NCBI RefSeq assembly: GCF_023078335.1
Contig: NZ_CP095550.1
Coordinates: 3,764,001 to 3,828,000, forward strand
Reading direction: 5' to 3'
DNA from: Metabacillus endolithicus
Lineage (GTDB): Bacteria; Bacillota; Bacilli; Bacillales; Bacillaceae
Length of the DNA stretch: 64,000 bases
Below are positions 48,176 through 57,896 of this stretch, in pieces. The translations under genes and the position numbers were made by a program. The notes under the pieces were generated by a model that saw only the letters and a program-made list of their open reading frames with translations, did not search any database and was not told the origin of the DNA. How positions within the stretch are numbered: position 1 is the stretch's first letter; every line of letters begins with the position of its first letter.

Positions 48176-48190
48176 TGTTAGCGCTTACGT
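48176..48190 (+). promoter_or_regulatory. cre-like operator before TIM-barrel operon 2
   Basis: TGTTAGCGCTTACGT; reverse complement ACGTAAGCGCTAACA is one mismatch from cre, 86 bases before the start at 48277. Confidence 0.5.
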
Positions 48191-48276
48191 ATTTGGTAAT
48201 CTTTTAATAAGAGTTGTTTATAAGATTGGAAACGTAGTTTATAGAATAATTCGAATTTATGGAAGGAGTTAAAAAA

Positions 48277-49266
48277 ATGAAATTTGGTTGTAGCTTAGAG
48301 ATGATCAACATGCGTATAACTGAACCTGGTTATACAAATAAATTAACAAAGAAGTATTGGATTGAATTGTTTAAGTTTGCTTCTGCAGTAGGCTTTAAGG
48401 GGGTAGAACTCCCATATAATCCTTATACAAATGACGGTATAGCTTTTAATATGACTAGAAGTGGAATGCCTATAAACAAGTATGCGGTAAATACAAAGTA
48501 TGGTTCTGTAAATTCTTTTATGGAAATACTCGCTGATGTTGGCATTGAGCAAATTACAGGAGTGCATATCAGTGCGCAAGATTCCTTACTCGAATTAATA
48601 ACAACGGGGCAAGATCCTAGAAAAGTGTTTGAAAAATTCGAAGCCGCTGCAGAAGAAGCCATTGGATTTCTTGAAGAGGTTGATGGAAAGGGACTAGTGA
48701 TCTCTCCAACACCAGAGTTAGGATTACTTCATCATCTTATGGGATCCAAAGGAGAGAACTGGGAGCCATCTTTTCTTTCAAAAGCTGCTGACACTATTAA
48801 TAAGATCGGAAAGATGGCATCAAAAAGCGGAGTACAAGCATCAATAAAAAATGAATTTTGGAGCCTGGTACGTGGTAACCAATTAGATCGATTTATGGAT
48901 GAATTAGATTCCCAACATATATTCTACAGTCCAGATTTGGCGCATCTATCTATTGCAAATGAGAATCCTGTGGAAGTGGTAAAAAAATATCATGATAAGC
49001 TTAACTTCATTCGTTTTAGCGATACTAGATTTGTGGATTTAGAAGATAACTACAAGAAACCAAACCCTGAAATACCTAAGGTTGGAGCACAAAGAGTCTT
49101 TTGTGATTTAGGTGATGGAAAGGTTGACTTACAGGGAGTATATCATGCATTAACTGATACTAGTTACGATGGATGGGTCATCTGTGAATCTAAGAAAACA
49201 TTAAATGTTTATAAGGCGTTACTCAAAATGCGCTGGTATATAGATAATAAACTACTAAAATCATGA
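48277..49266 (+). CDS. divergent TIM-barrel isomerase-like protein (paralogue of 13064)
   Basis: A 329-residue paralogue of the 13064-14068 product. It keeps Glu in SIKNEFWSLV, Asp in FYSPDLAHLSIANENP and Glu in WVICESKKT, and again has IRFSDTRF in place of the metal-binding HxKD. ATG 48277 lies after GGAAGGAG; an ATG at 48259 is in frame but would place the ribosome binding site in the coding part. It is followed 14 bases later by the paralogue of its old neighbour, so the two genes moved or duplicated as a unit. Confidence 0.75.
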   Translation: MKFGCSLEMINMRITEPGYTNKLTKKYWIELFKFASAVGFKGVELPYNPYTNDGIAFNMTRSGMPINKYAVNTKYGSVNSFMEILADVGIEQITGVHISAQDSLLELITTGQDPRKVFEKFEAAAEEAIGFLEEVDGKGLVISPTPELGLLHHLMGSKGENWEPSFLSKAADTINKIGKMASKSGVQASIKNEFWSLVRGNQLDRFMDELDSQHIFYSPDLAHLSIANENPVEVVKKYHDKLNFIRFSDTRFVDLEDNYKKPNPEIPKVGAQRVFCDLGDGKVDLQGVYHALTDTSYDGWVICESKKTLNVYKALLKMRWYIDNKLLKS

Positions 49267-49280
49267 AAGGAGAAAAGGAA

Positions 49281-50212
49281 ATGGAAAATTTGAAGTATTC
49301 ATACATGACAAATATGTGGGGCATGATTACCGACATACCAAAGATTAATAATTTTAATGAGTGGTATGAAGATGACTTTGGTAATGCAGCTTATTATTTA
49401 GACTGGGACAAAATTTTAAAATATCATGCAGGCGCTGGAATTAAAGGGATTGAACTGATGTTTTATCATATCCCATATATAAAGCAAGCTTTTGGTTCTT
49501 TAAAAAACTTTACTGATTTTGCAAAGGAGAGAGGAATTGAACAAATCACAGGTATGTTTTCATTTGCAATAGGTTCCGAAAATAAAGAAACTTTAAACGG
49601 TGCAATTCAATTTAATCAAATGTGGATAGATGCTTTAAATGAATTAGGTGGTGAAAATTTAATTATTATGCCTGCAGGGCAATATTATGGGACTGGTCCG
49701 TTGTCACAGGAACAACTTCAAAATGCAGCTTATTGTATGAATGAAATCGGGAAAAGGGCAGTAGATAAAGGGATTACGGCTTGTATTCATAATGAATTTT
49801 GGTGCGCAGTTAATCGTTACGATCATGAGCAATACTTAGAAATGACAGATCCGAAGTATGTCTCCTACTGTTTGGATACAGCACAATTAGCTATTATGGG
49901 CGTTGATCCTGTTCAGTTTTATGATAAGTATCATGATAGAGTAAAATATTTTCATTTAAAGGATACGACACATCCAAATGCTCCCGATAGTGAAAGATTT
50001 GCTCCAGGTGCTGAATTTGCAGATGAAGGGACACGATGGTTTTGGGAGCTAGGAGCCGGTGTAATTGATTTCAAAGGACTATGGAAATTAATGAAAAAAT
50101 ATAACCATAAATTTGGGTAACAATCGAGACTGATGGAACTCCTGATCCGCTTGCATCTATGATTTTGTCTAAGTGGTATATCGACCATGAGCTAGCACCT
50201 ATTTATAAATAA
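49281..50212 (+). CDS. TIM-barrel isomerase (paralogue of 12131), frameshifted
   Basis: About 310 residues, similar throughout to the 12131-13063 product: CIHNEFWCAV, CLDTAQLAIMGVDP and KYFHLKDT are identical in kind. The frame stops after KKYNHKFG (50118-50120). One missing base near 50110-50116 would continue as WVTIETDGTPDPLASMILSK and end IDHELAPIYK at 50212, exactly as in the paralogue, including the last metal-ligand Glu. Start ATG 49281 after AAAGGAG; an ATG at 49263 overlaps the previous stop. Almost certainly an indel artefact or very recent mutation. Confidence 0.75.
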
Positions 50213-50311
50213 TCCTATCAAATTGTTGTGAGATAAGAAAAATGCTCTAGTAGTTTGAATCTTTCATTTTAATTTATATTCAGGCCATAAAATAAGTAAA
50301 GGTGTGATTTT

Positions 50312-51073
50312 ATGAAATTATCAGTTTTATTTGATGCCGTTTTTTTTGGTGGAGACCCTATTGAAAGTATTAAAGCAGTAAAGGAAGCTGGTTGTGATTC
50401 TGTAGAGTTTTGGAGTTGGAGAAATAAAGACGTTGATTTGCTTAAGAGGACAATCAAAGATTTACAAATGGAAGTTGTCGCATTTATGACTGAAAAAATA
50501 AGTTTAACAGATCCAGCATTTCGCGAACAATACGTTAAAGATTGCATAGAAACGATTAAAGTAGCGAGAGAGCTAGAATGCAACACTATTATTACCACTG
50601 TTGGTGACTTGATCCCAGGTATACCACGAGAGCGTCAACATCAAAGTATTGTAGATGGATTAAAACGTGTTGCACCTTTGTTTGAGGAGACTGGCATTAC
50701 ATTAGTGGTTGAACCTCTAAATGTAAAAGTCGATTTATATCATTCCAACTATTTTTTGTCTAGTTCAGAAGAAGCATTTCAAATCATTGATAAAGTTGGT
50801 AGTTCTAACGTTAAAGTATTATATGATATATATCATCAACAAATTAGTGAAGGCAACCTCATTATTAATATTACAAAGAATATCGATAAGATAGGACACA
50901 TTCATGCTGCTGGTCACCCTGGTAGAAATGAAATAACGAAAGGTGAAATAAACTATCAAGCTGTTATTCAAGCGATTAAAAGTACCTCCTACAACGGATA
51001 TTTTGGATTAGAATATACGCCTACTGTTGACCTCTCAGAATCTATAAAAGTAGCTAAAAGTCTATTATATTAA
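50312..51073 (+). CDS. hydroxypyruvate-isomerase-like TIM barrel
   Basis: A 253-residue short TIM barrel of the Hyi/OtnI branch. Metal ligands: Glu in LVVEPLNV, Asp in VLYDIYHQQI, His in GHIHAAGHPGR and Glu in FGLEYTPT. The P-L-N and H-A-A-G-x-P-G-R motifs are typical of hydroxypyruvate isomerase-like proteins. It belongs to the operon beginning at 48277 and precedes the GMC gene. It probably isomerises a 2-keto acid or keto-sugar. AAGGTG precedes the start. Confidence 0.8.
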   Translation: MKLSVLFDAVFFGGDPIESIKAVKEAGCDSVEFWSWRNKDVDLLKRTIKDLQMEVVAFMTEKISLTDPAFREQYVKDCIETIKVARELECNTIITTVGDLIPGIPRERQHQSIVDGLKRVAPLFEETGITLVVEPLNVKVDLYHSNYFLSSSEEAFQIIDKVGSSNVKVLYDIYHQQISEGNLIINITKNIDKIGHIHAAGHPGRNEITKGEINYQAVIQAIKSTSYNGYFGLEYTPTVDLSESIKVAKSLLY

Positions 51074-51210
51074 ATAACTTTAGTATGACTTGCGAAAACA
51101 TTCAGTTATAAAATGGATCGTTTTTAATTTAAGTTGATGATCTAAGCTATAGAAACAGATGCGATATTTTAATTATGTAATACAACATCTAAATCAAGGA
51201 GTGAGTTAGA

Positions 51211-52712
51211 ATGAATTTAAATATACCGACTAGTTCCATTGGACGTCCTTCTGAAACCATGAACAATTGGATTCCAACTGTAAGTCTTGAAGAAATGTCG
51301 AATAATGAATATGATGTGTTAATTGTCGGGTCCGGAGCAGGAGGAGGGCTGTTCTGTGGAGATTATGTGAAAAGTTGATAGCAGAGGGCAAACGGATTGG
51401 TATGATTGAAGCTGGTGACCTCGTGATTCCTACTCATGCGAGAAATATACCAACCATATCATCTGAACGATTTCCTCAATATTTACATAACCCAAGCTTT
51501 ACATCGCATACTTCAAAATATTCTTCTAATTTCCCGGATGCAATTGAGGTAAATGCTCTAGGAGGAAGAACGTTGTTTTGGACACAAATTTCACCGAGAA
51601 TGGACTCCTGTGAAATAAAAAACTGGCCAGTTTCTTTAGAGGAAATGAATGATTATTACGGAATTGCCGAGAAGGCCATGAATGTTTCCGACTCTTTCTT
51701 TAAAGGATCGCCACTTACTGAAACTTTGATTCAAAGGCTGCGCGAAGCTGGTTATTCTGACTCAACTTATATCCCAATGGCTGCTGATCTAAAAACCACT
51801 ATGCATGGAGAGATACACTCCAATGTATTCTTCAGCTCTATTTCATTCCTTACCAGAGCAATGAAACGATCATTTGATCTTGCAGTAAGGGCTAAAGCTG
51901 TTGAGATATATACTGAGAATGATAGAGTTCAGGGATTAAGAGTGATGACTCCAGAGAAAAAATCGTATACATTGAAAGCTAAAAACATTGTTATGTCAGC
52001 GAGTACGTTTGAGACTCCTCGGATTTTGATGAACTCAGGCATAAAGGGAGAGGCAATTGGTCATTACCTTGCTAATCATTCCGGTGTTCGAGCCACTTCT
52101 TCTATGAAACGAGAGCAATTCCCGGAGCCTCTAGGAACATTAGGAATTGTCATACCAAATGGGGAGAATTGCCCTTATTTGCTTGCGATGCTGGATCCGA
52201 TGTCATGGTCTTCACAGGAGCATGAAAGGACATTCCAGGAAGATGTGAGAATTAATATCGGTGCCTATGGAAAAGTAGAGTCAAGGTTTGAGAATCGAGT
52301 TTACCTGGATCCTACTCGTCGGGACAAATATGGGGTTCCGATGTTAAATGTCGATTTTTCTTATAGTGATAATGATCAGAAGGTTATTCAGCAAATGACA
52401 GAATCGTGCCGTGACATTCTTCGTTTAGTTACTGGGGATGATGATCCATCTGTATTCATGATGCCTATTGGAAGTGATTATCACGAAACTGGAACATGCC
52501 GAATGGGGGATGATCCTTCGACTTCAGCTACAAATCGTTATGGTCAAATCCATGGAATCGAGGGACTATATGTAGCAGACAATAGTGTATTGCCGAGCGT
52601 GGGAAGAGCGAATCCTACCTTAACTACTGTTGCTTTTGCCATTCGCACTGCGGATCATATCATTGAATCACTAAAGAGTACTGAAACTAGACGTAGCTTT
52701 GTTGGGTTTTAA
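51211..52712 (+). CDS. GMC oxidoreductase, candidate glycoside 3-oxidase, frameshifted
   Basis: About 500 residues, a close paralogue of the 23296 enzyme. It starts at ATG 51211 (MNLNIPTSSIGRPSETMNNW) after AAGGAGTGAG. The FAD glycine motif (VGSGAGGG) is interrupted at 51341-51348 (GGAGGAGGGCT): one missing base is needed to read GGGAVLWRLCEKLIAEGKRI. From 51375 the frame is open to 52712. Catalytic His is in SDYHETGTCRMGDDPST and Asn in GRANPTLTT. Together with the intact copy it could oxidise C3 of glycosides for the deglycosidase-like pairs. Whether this copy is active depends on whether the indel is real. Confidence 0.75.
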
Positions 52713-52730
52713 CCTTATGGTTTAGGAAAA

Positions 52731-52761
52731 GATGAGTGGGACGTTCACTCATCTTTTTTTA
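52731..52761 (+). terminator. intrinsic terminator after second GMC gene
   Basis: GATGAGTG and CACTCATC pair around GGACGTT, followed by TTTTTTTAT. It resembles the terminator after the first GMC gene in sequence and position, so terminator and gene were probably duplicated together. Confidence 0.85.
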
Positions 52762-52927
52762 TCGAATGACCCATCAGTTGAATCCTCTTAAACAGATCGT
52801 TTCTGAAGTATAGTGTGAAGATTTATTTTCAAATTTGATTAGTGGGGGAATGGATTATTGGTCACTTAATTGTAGTATTAGTCGCTGTTCAAATAAGTCA
52901 TAGATTAGAACGAATAAGGAGAACAAA

Positions 52928-54736
52928 ATGCTACGAAATAGGCAGCTACATATAAAAGTATTTGTTGTATATACTTTAATTCTGATAACACTTACACTTT
53001 TGGTTGCAATACCAATTAATTGGTTCGTTAAGGAGAGTTTAAAACAAACATTAGATCAGGAAGCAAGATCGACACTAGAAAATATCTCTACACAATTAGA
53101 TGCTTTTTATAATGAATATAACCAAATTACTAAATACTTTTACTTAAACCAAGACCATGAAGGTTATACTCCAATTGAATATTTCGACATATTAAAAAGT
53201 TCACCTAGCGATGCGATTTATATCAAGACTCATAACGCGTTAATGAATAGTCTGGCTCTCAATTCTGAAGTCTATGAAAATATAACGAGAATTAGTTTAT
53301 TAACAGACAATTTCTTATTACTATCATCGAAGAATAATAGTAGTAATCCATTTAAACAAAGTAACTATGTTGAAGCTGCAAGAGAAAAAGCGGGTGATGT
53401 TTATGTTAAATATAATAGTGACCCATGGAACCAAGATAATGAGGATCCAGTTATGATTTTTACGCGTCAGCTTCGAATAAGTAACCATGAAATTGGTTTT
53501 TTAGAAGTTCAATTTAATGGATTTCCTCTACATAATCTATCTCTAATGAATGGTGGAACAATAGCTATTTATAATGAAGATGGAAGTAGAGTTCTTTATC
53601 AATCAGACAAGAAGGGTGTTAACGGCCAAAAGGAGTTTCTTCGTGAAATGATTGATACAAGAAAATCTAAAGGTAGTAAAACGTCTAATGGGCAGGTACA
53701 GTATTATATCAGATCAAATCATTCTAATTTCCACCTTTTATACTCTGTTAAAGAGGAGCAATTTTATGCTTCTTTATCCCACTTCAATTTTTTGATGGCA
53801 GTTGCAATTTTATTCCTTATATTTTTAACAGCAGGAGCATTTTTTATCACAGCTAAAAAGCTCACTTTTCCACTTAGAAATTTAAAGAATGTTATAGATA
53901 ACATTAGTTTAGAAGAAGAACCGTCTAAAATTGAAAACCAACATCATCTTAATGAAATTGATGCACTGAATCGATCATTCCAATTAATGAATAAAAGATT
54001 ACAAAACTCTTTAGAGAAAATCGTCCAATTTCATACCTCTGAAATTCAATTGAAATTTAAGCTATTACAAGCTCAAATCAATCCACACTTTATCTTTAAT
54101 ATGTTAGGAGTAGTAACTATTTTAGCGAAGAGAGGAAAAAATAAAGAAGTAGAAGAGATTAGTAGAAAGTTGGCAGATTTTCTAAGATATACAACTTCCT
54201 CAGATAATACAAATCAAACCTATTTAATTGAAGAAATAAAATTTACTGAAACCTATTTAGCTCTAATGAAAACTCGTTATATAGACAGACTAACATTTAC
54301 CATTGATATACCTAGATCTATGGAATCAATTTTGATTCCAAAAATGATGATTCAGCCTATTGTTGAGAACTGCCTTACACATGGATTTACTAATAATAAA
54401 GTATTAAATATTAATATCAAGGGTGTAAAATGTGAAAAAAGTTGGGAAATTGTCATACAAGATAATGGACCTGGATTTAAAGTTAGATCTCTTGAGAAAT
54501 TGCATAATCAGATAGGAGAATACAATTCTGATAGTCATAAACACTATGATTTATCTATAGGGGGAATGGGAATTTTAAGTACTTATATTCGACTAAATTT
54601 GTTTTATTCAAATAATATGATTTTTGACTTCGGAAACATGACACAAGGAGGGGCCTTTGTAGCCATTGGAGGTAGTAATGAATCTAACTTTGTGTTAAAT
54701 AAAGATGAAGAATTAGAAAATAGTTCAAAAAGGTGA
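52928..54736 (+). CDS. YesM-type sensor histidine kinase
   Basis: A 602-residue membrane kinase. An N-terminal transmembrane segment (about 10-32), an extracytoplasmic sensor of about 250 residues, a second transmembrane helix near 290-310, and a HAMP region. The His-kinase family signature is QAQINPHFIFNMLG, with His387 the likely phosphorylation site. The ATPase domain has QPIVENCLTHGF (N box), DNGPGF (G1) and GGMGILSTYIRL (G2). It would phosphorylate the YesN-like regulator encoded at 46540. The pair is split by four enzyme genes. Upstream GAAUAAGGAGAAC-type site. Likely ligand: an extracellular oligosaccharide or glycoside, perhaps with the binding protein at 55644. Confidence 0.9.
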   Translation: MLRNRQLHIKVFVVYTLILITLTLLVAIPINWFVKESLKQTLDQEARSTLENISTQLDAFYNEYNQITKYFYLNQDHEGYTPIEYFDILKSSPSDAIYIKTHNALMNSLALNSEVYENITRISLLTDNFLLLSSKNNSSNPFKQSNYVEAAREKAGDVYVKYNSDPWNQDNEDPVMIFTRQLRISNHEIGFLEVQFNGFPLHNLSLMNGGTIAIYNEDGSRVLYQSDKKGVNGQKEFLREMIDTRKSKGSKTSNGQVQYYIRSNHSNFHLLYSVKEEQFYASLSHFNFLMAVAILFLIFLTAGAFFITAKKLTFPLRNLKNVIDNISLEEEPSKIENQHHLNEIDALNRSFQLMNKRLQNSLEKIVQFHTSEIQLKFKLLQAQINPHFIFNMLGVVTILAKRGKNKEVEEISRKLADFLRYTTSSDNTNQTYLIEEIKFTETYLALMKTRYIDRLTFTIDIPRSMESILIPKMMIQPIVENCLTHGFTNNKVLNINIKGVKCEKSWEIVIQDNGPGFKVRSLEKLHNQIGEYNSDSHKHYDLSIGGMGILSTYIRLNLFYSNNMIFDFGNMTQGGAFVAIGGSNESNFVLNKDEELENSSKR

Positions 54737-54806
54737 AAAATAATTGATTCTTTGTTTATTAATAATCGTGTAATAGATTACTATTGAAGGATAAGGGGGA
54801 TTAGTC

Positions 54807-55466
54807 ATGCAAGTAAATGGACTGATGGGTGGGGTTTATAAAATTTCTGTCTGGATAACTAAGTTCGCTTATCTTAATTTGTTATGGATTTTATTTACAT
54901 TATTCGGATTGATTATTTTTGGATTTTTCCCTGCGAGTGTTTCTACCTTTGCAGTTGTTCGGAAATGGTTAAAATGCAAGGGTGAATTCTCTCTTTTTCA
55001 TTTTTTCTTTTCTTATTATAAAAAGGAATTTATTAAGAGTAATCTTTTAGGGATTATCCTCTTAGGAATAGCTTTTATCCTATATGTAGACATGAAATTC
55101 ATTTTGCAAAATCATACAGGTTTTTGGGGTGTTGTTAGTTCAATTACCGTATTAGCCATCATTTTGTTTATTTTTATGGTTTTGTATGTGTTTCCTGTTT
55201 ACGTTACCTATCAAATATCAGTAATTAAAATTATTCAAAATTCTTTTTTATACATGTTCGTGAATCCCAAAGTTACCTTCATAATGATTGCTGCTTTAAT
55301 TACACTATTTTTGGGAGGTATGTATTTTCCAGGTGCTACTTTTATTTTTGGTGGTAGTCTTTATTCATTTTGTATCATGTGGTATGCAGATCAAGCATTT
55401 GTGCATGTCCAGCAAAAAAAAATACATCATAGAAATAGTTTATCAAAAGATCTAAGTAATAATTAA
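54807..55466 (+). CDS. YesL-like membrane protein (DUF624)
   Basis: A 219-residue protein with five to six hydrophobic segments (LWILFTLFGLIIFGFFPAS, FALWVLF-like helices, LITLFLGGMYFPGATFIFGG). DUF624/YesL genes habitually sit next to YesM/YesN and family-1 sugar importers in Bacillus, as here. The function is unknown; a role in transporter or sensor assembly is possible. AAGGGGG precedes the start. Confidence 0.8.
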   Translation: MQVNGLMGGVYKISVWITKFAYLNLLWILFTLFGLIIFGFFPASVSTFAVVRKWLKCKGEFSLFHFFFSYYKKEFIKSNLLGIILLGIAFILYVDMKFILQNHTGFWGVVSSITVLAIILFIFMVLYVFPVYVTYQISVIKIIQNSFLYMFVNPKVTFIMIAALITLFLGGMYFPGATFIFGGSLYSFCIMWYADQAFVHVQQKKIHHRNSLSKDLSNN

Positions 55467-55474
55467 CTGAACAG

Positions 55475-55526
55475 CCTTTTTAGGGACTTACAGAAAAAAG
55501 TGAGTTACTAAAAAGGTTTTATTTTT
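55475..55526 (+). terminator. intrinsic terminator after YesL-like gene
   Basis: CCTTTTTAG (55475-55483) pairs with CTAAAAAGG (55508-55516), then TTTTATTTTT. Confidence 0.75.
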
Positions 55527-55574
55527 AGGGAGTTATGAAAACAATTTTACATGTATAAATGTGCAATTTTCCAT

Positions 55575-55589
55575 TTGTAAGCGTTTTCT
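55575..55589 (+). promoter_or_regulatory. perfect cre before importer operon
   Basis: TTGTAAGCGTTTTCT matches the cre consensus at every position, 55 bases before the binding-protein start at 55644. Confidence 0.65.
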
Positions 55590-55643
55590 CTTTTGTTATC
55601 TTTTAATATGAAAGATGAATTAACAAATTCGGGGGGGATAAAG

Positions 55644-56959
55644 ATGAAAAGAAAGGTTTTATCTATCATTTTAGTTTTATTGTTAACAGTAGTAGGTGCT
55701 TGTAGTAATTCTAGTGAAACTCAAGGTTCAGCCGATAGCAATACTACATCAGAAGGTAAAAAGGTCAAACTTACTACTGCTGTTTTCGCGGCTGATGCAG
55801 AAGCTACACAAGGTTGGATGACAGAAATTGCCGAACAAATTGGTGTGGAAATTGATATCCAAGTGTTACCAGACGGAGATCAAAATGAACAACTATACAA
55901 GACAAAGGCTGCTACAAAAAGTTTACCGGATATCACTTTATATCACCCTGGTACAAGATTTAAATCGGATTTAGTTCCAGAAGAGAATCTAGTAGATTTA
56001 ACCGAGCAATCATGGGTAAAACAGTTAAGTGATACTTCACCGTATTCTATCGATGGAAAAGTATATGGTGCTCCGATGGGAGGAGGTATGGGTGTTGGTA
56101 TTTTTTATAATAAGGAATTATTTGACAATCTAGGTTTGGAAGTACCAACGACTGTAGATGAGATGATGAAAGTTGCTAAGACAATTAAACAAGAAAGTGA
56201 TGTTATTCCGTTCTACGTTTCTGGTGAAAATCCGATGGGACTAAATTCATTAGGACTTGCTTCATTTGCTGTTGATGAAGCACACAATGAAAATTTAGTA
56301 AAAGAGATCAATGACAAGAAAGCCACAGTTATGGATGCTAAGCATTTTATCCAATCTCACCAAATGCTGGAGGATTTAAATAACGAAAAACTAATCAACT
56401 CAGACTATTTATCAGCTTCTCTAGAACATGCAATAACAGCACTAGTAGAAGGGAAAACAGCTATGTTCCTTACTGCAGATTTTATAACGAATCTTCTATC
56501 AGCTTCTTATTCGGATGACGAATTAAATAAATTAGGTTTCTTTCCATATCCTTCTGAAGGAAAAAACGTTTATGCATATAAACCTGGTTATGCGCTTAGT
56601 GTATCTAAAACAAGTAAACATCAAGAGAAAGCCATTGAATTTATGAACTACTTTATGACAAAAGAGGGGCAGCAGATTTTTCTAGACAATAATAGAGGAT
56701 TTAAAACTCCGGCTCTTGCAGGTTTAGAATTAGATACTTCCAATTCTAATGAACTATTCAAAAGTATGTCAAAAGTATATGCGGAGAATACTCCAATTGA
56801 AATGTTTGATGGAACTTTAATCGCAAGCCTGGAATATGGGGTTCAGTTGTCCAAGAAATGCTAATCGGAGATAGAACACCAGAAGAAGTTGCACAATTTA
56901 TTCAAAGTACCATTGAACAAAATGCAAAAGCGGAAGGTGTTCCAGCTTTTACAGACTAA
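55644..56959 (+). CDS. sugar ABC substrate-binding lipoprotein, frameshifted
   Basis: About 438 residues, family 1 (maltose-type) extracellular solute-binding protein. The signal peptide MKRKVLSIILVLLLTVVGAC ends in lipobox VVGAC. Start at ATG 55644 after GGGGGGGATAAAG; the in-frame ATG at 55593 overlaps the cre region. The frame is interrupted near 56831-56841 (GAATATGGGG); restoring one base joins SLE to WGSVVQEMLIGDRTPEEVAQ and runs to GVPAFTD at 56959, the expected C-terminus. An inverted repeat and two permease genes follow. Binds an oligosaccharide or glycoside outside the cell. Confidence 0.8.
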
Positions 56960-56966
56960 CAATGCA

Positions 56967-56997
56967 AAGTGAACCTCTGTGTATCAGTGGTTCACTT
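56967..56997 (+). promoter_or_regulatory. intercistronic hairpin after binding-protein gene
   Basis: AAGTGAACC pairs with GGTTCACTT around 13 bases. No T-run. As at 17681, it lies between the binding protein and the rest of the importer operon and may tune relative expression. Confidence 0.55.
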
Positions 56998-57017
56998 ACT
57001 ATTAGGGGGAATATGTA

Positions 57018-57896
57018 ATGGATCAACTTCAAAAGAAAATATACTCTTTTAAACTGACTATACCATGGTTGATCATATTTATTTTGTTTTTTATTGGTCC
57101 TACTATAGCTGGATTTTATTTTGCATTTACAAATTGGAATTTAACAGATGCTGAGTTTGTAGGCTTAGCAAATTTTAAAGAAATTTTTAGTAATCCAAGC
57201 ATGGCTGGTGCATTTTCAAATACATTTACCTTTATGATTATTACGGTGATTTTTAAAATTACGATTGCGATGTTTTTGGCGATTCTCGTAAATCAAAAAT
57301 TAAAAACTCAAAACTTCCTTAGAGGGGCGTTTTTCTTTCCTGTACTCATGACATTTATTGCAACTGGAGTGATTTTTAAATCTATTCTTCATCCAGAAGT
57401 AGGTTTATTAAACAATATGTTAGGTGCAATTGGACTAGAAACACTAGCTAAAGGATGGTTGGTAGAACCAGATATTGTCATGTTATCAATTGCAGGAATT
57501 GATATTTGGAAAGGAATTGGATTTCATATGGTCATTTTTTTAGCAGGATTACAAAGTATCTCATCAGAATTTTATGAAGCTGCTAATATAGATGGTGCAT
57601 CATCTTGGCAAAAGTTCAAAAAAATAACATTCCCACTCTTAACTCCGATCTTTCACGCCAATATTCTTCTTGCAGTTATTCAAGGAATGAAGGTATTTGA
57701 CCTTGTCCTAGTAACAACTGGTGGAGGCCCAGGGTTTGCTTCTGTTGTGATAAATACATTTGTATTTAATGCATTTTCAATGGGGCGATATGGATTAGCT
57801 GTCGCGGGGGAACTTTTACTGTTTTTGATAATTATTATTTTTACAATTGTTCTTCGCTTTTTCTTAGAAAGGAGAGAGAAACGTTATGGTTTCTAA
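57018..57896 (+). CDS. ABC sugar permease (MalF/UgpA type)
   Basis: A 292-residue CUT1 permease with six transmembrane segments. EAA loop: SEFYEAANIDGASSWQKFKK near 185. The periplasmic signature TTGGGPGFASVVINTFVF is near 240. TTAGGGGG precedes the start. Its end overlaps the partner permease by 11 bases. Forms a heterodimer with the 57886 product; the ATPase is not encoded here. Confidence 0.9.
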   Translation: MDQLQKKIYSFKLTIPWLIIFILFFIGPTIAGFYFAFTNWNLTDAEFVGLANFKEIFSNPSMAGAFSNTFTFMIITVIFKITIAMFLAILVNQKLKTQNFLRGAFFFPVLMTFIATGVIFKSILHPEVGLLNNMLGAIGLETLAKGWLVEPDIVMLSIAGIDIWKGIGFHMVIFLAGLQSISSEFYEAANIDGASSWQKFKKITFPLLTPIFHANILLAVIQGMKVFDLVLVTTGGGPGFASVVINTFVFNAFSMGRYGLAVAGELLLFLIIIIFTIVLRFFLERREKRYGF

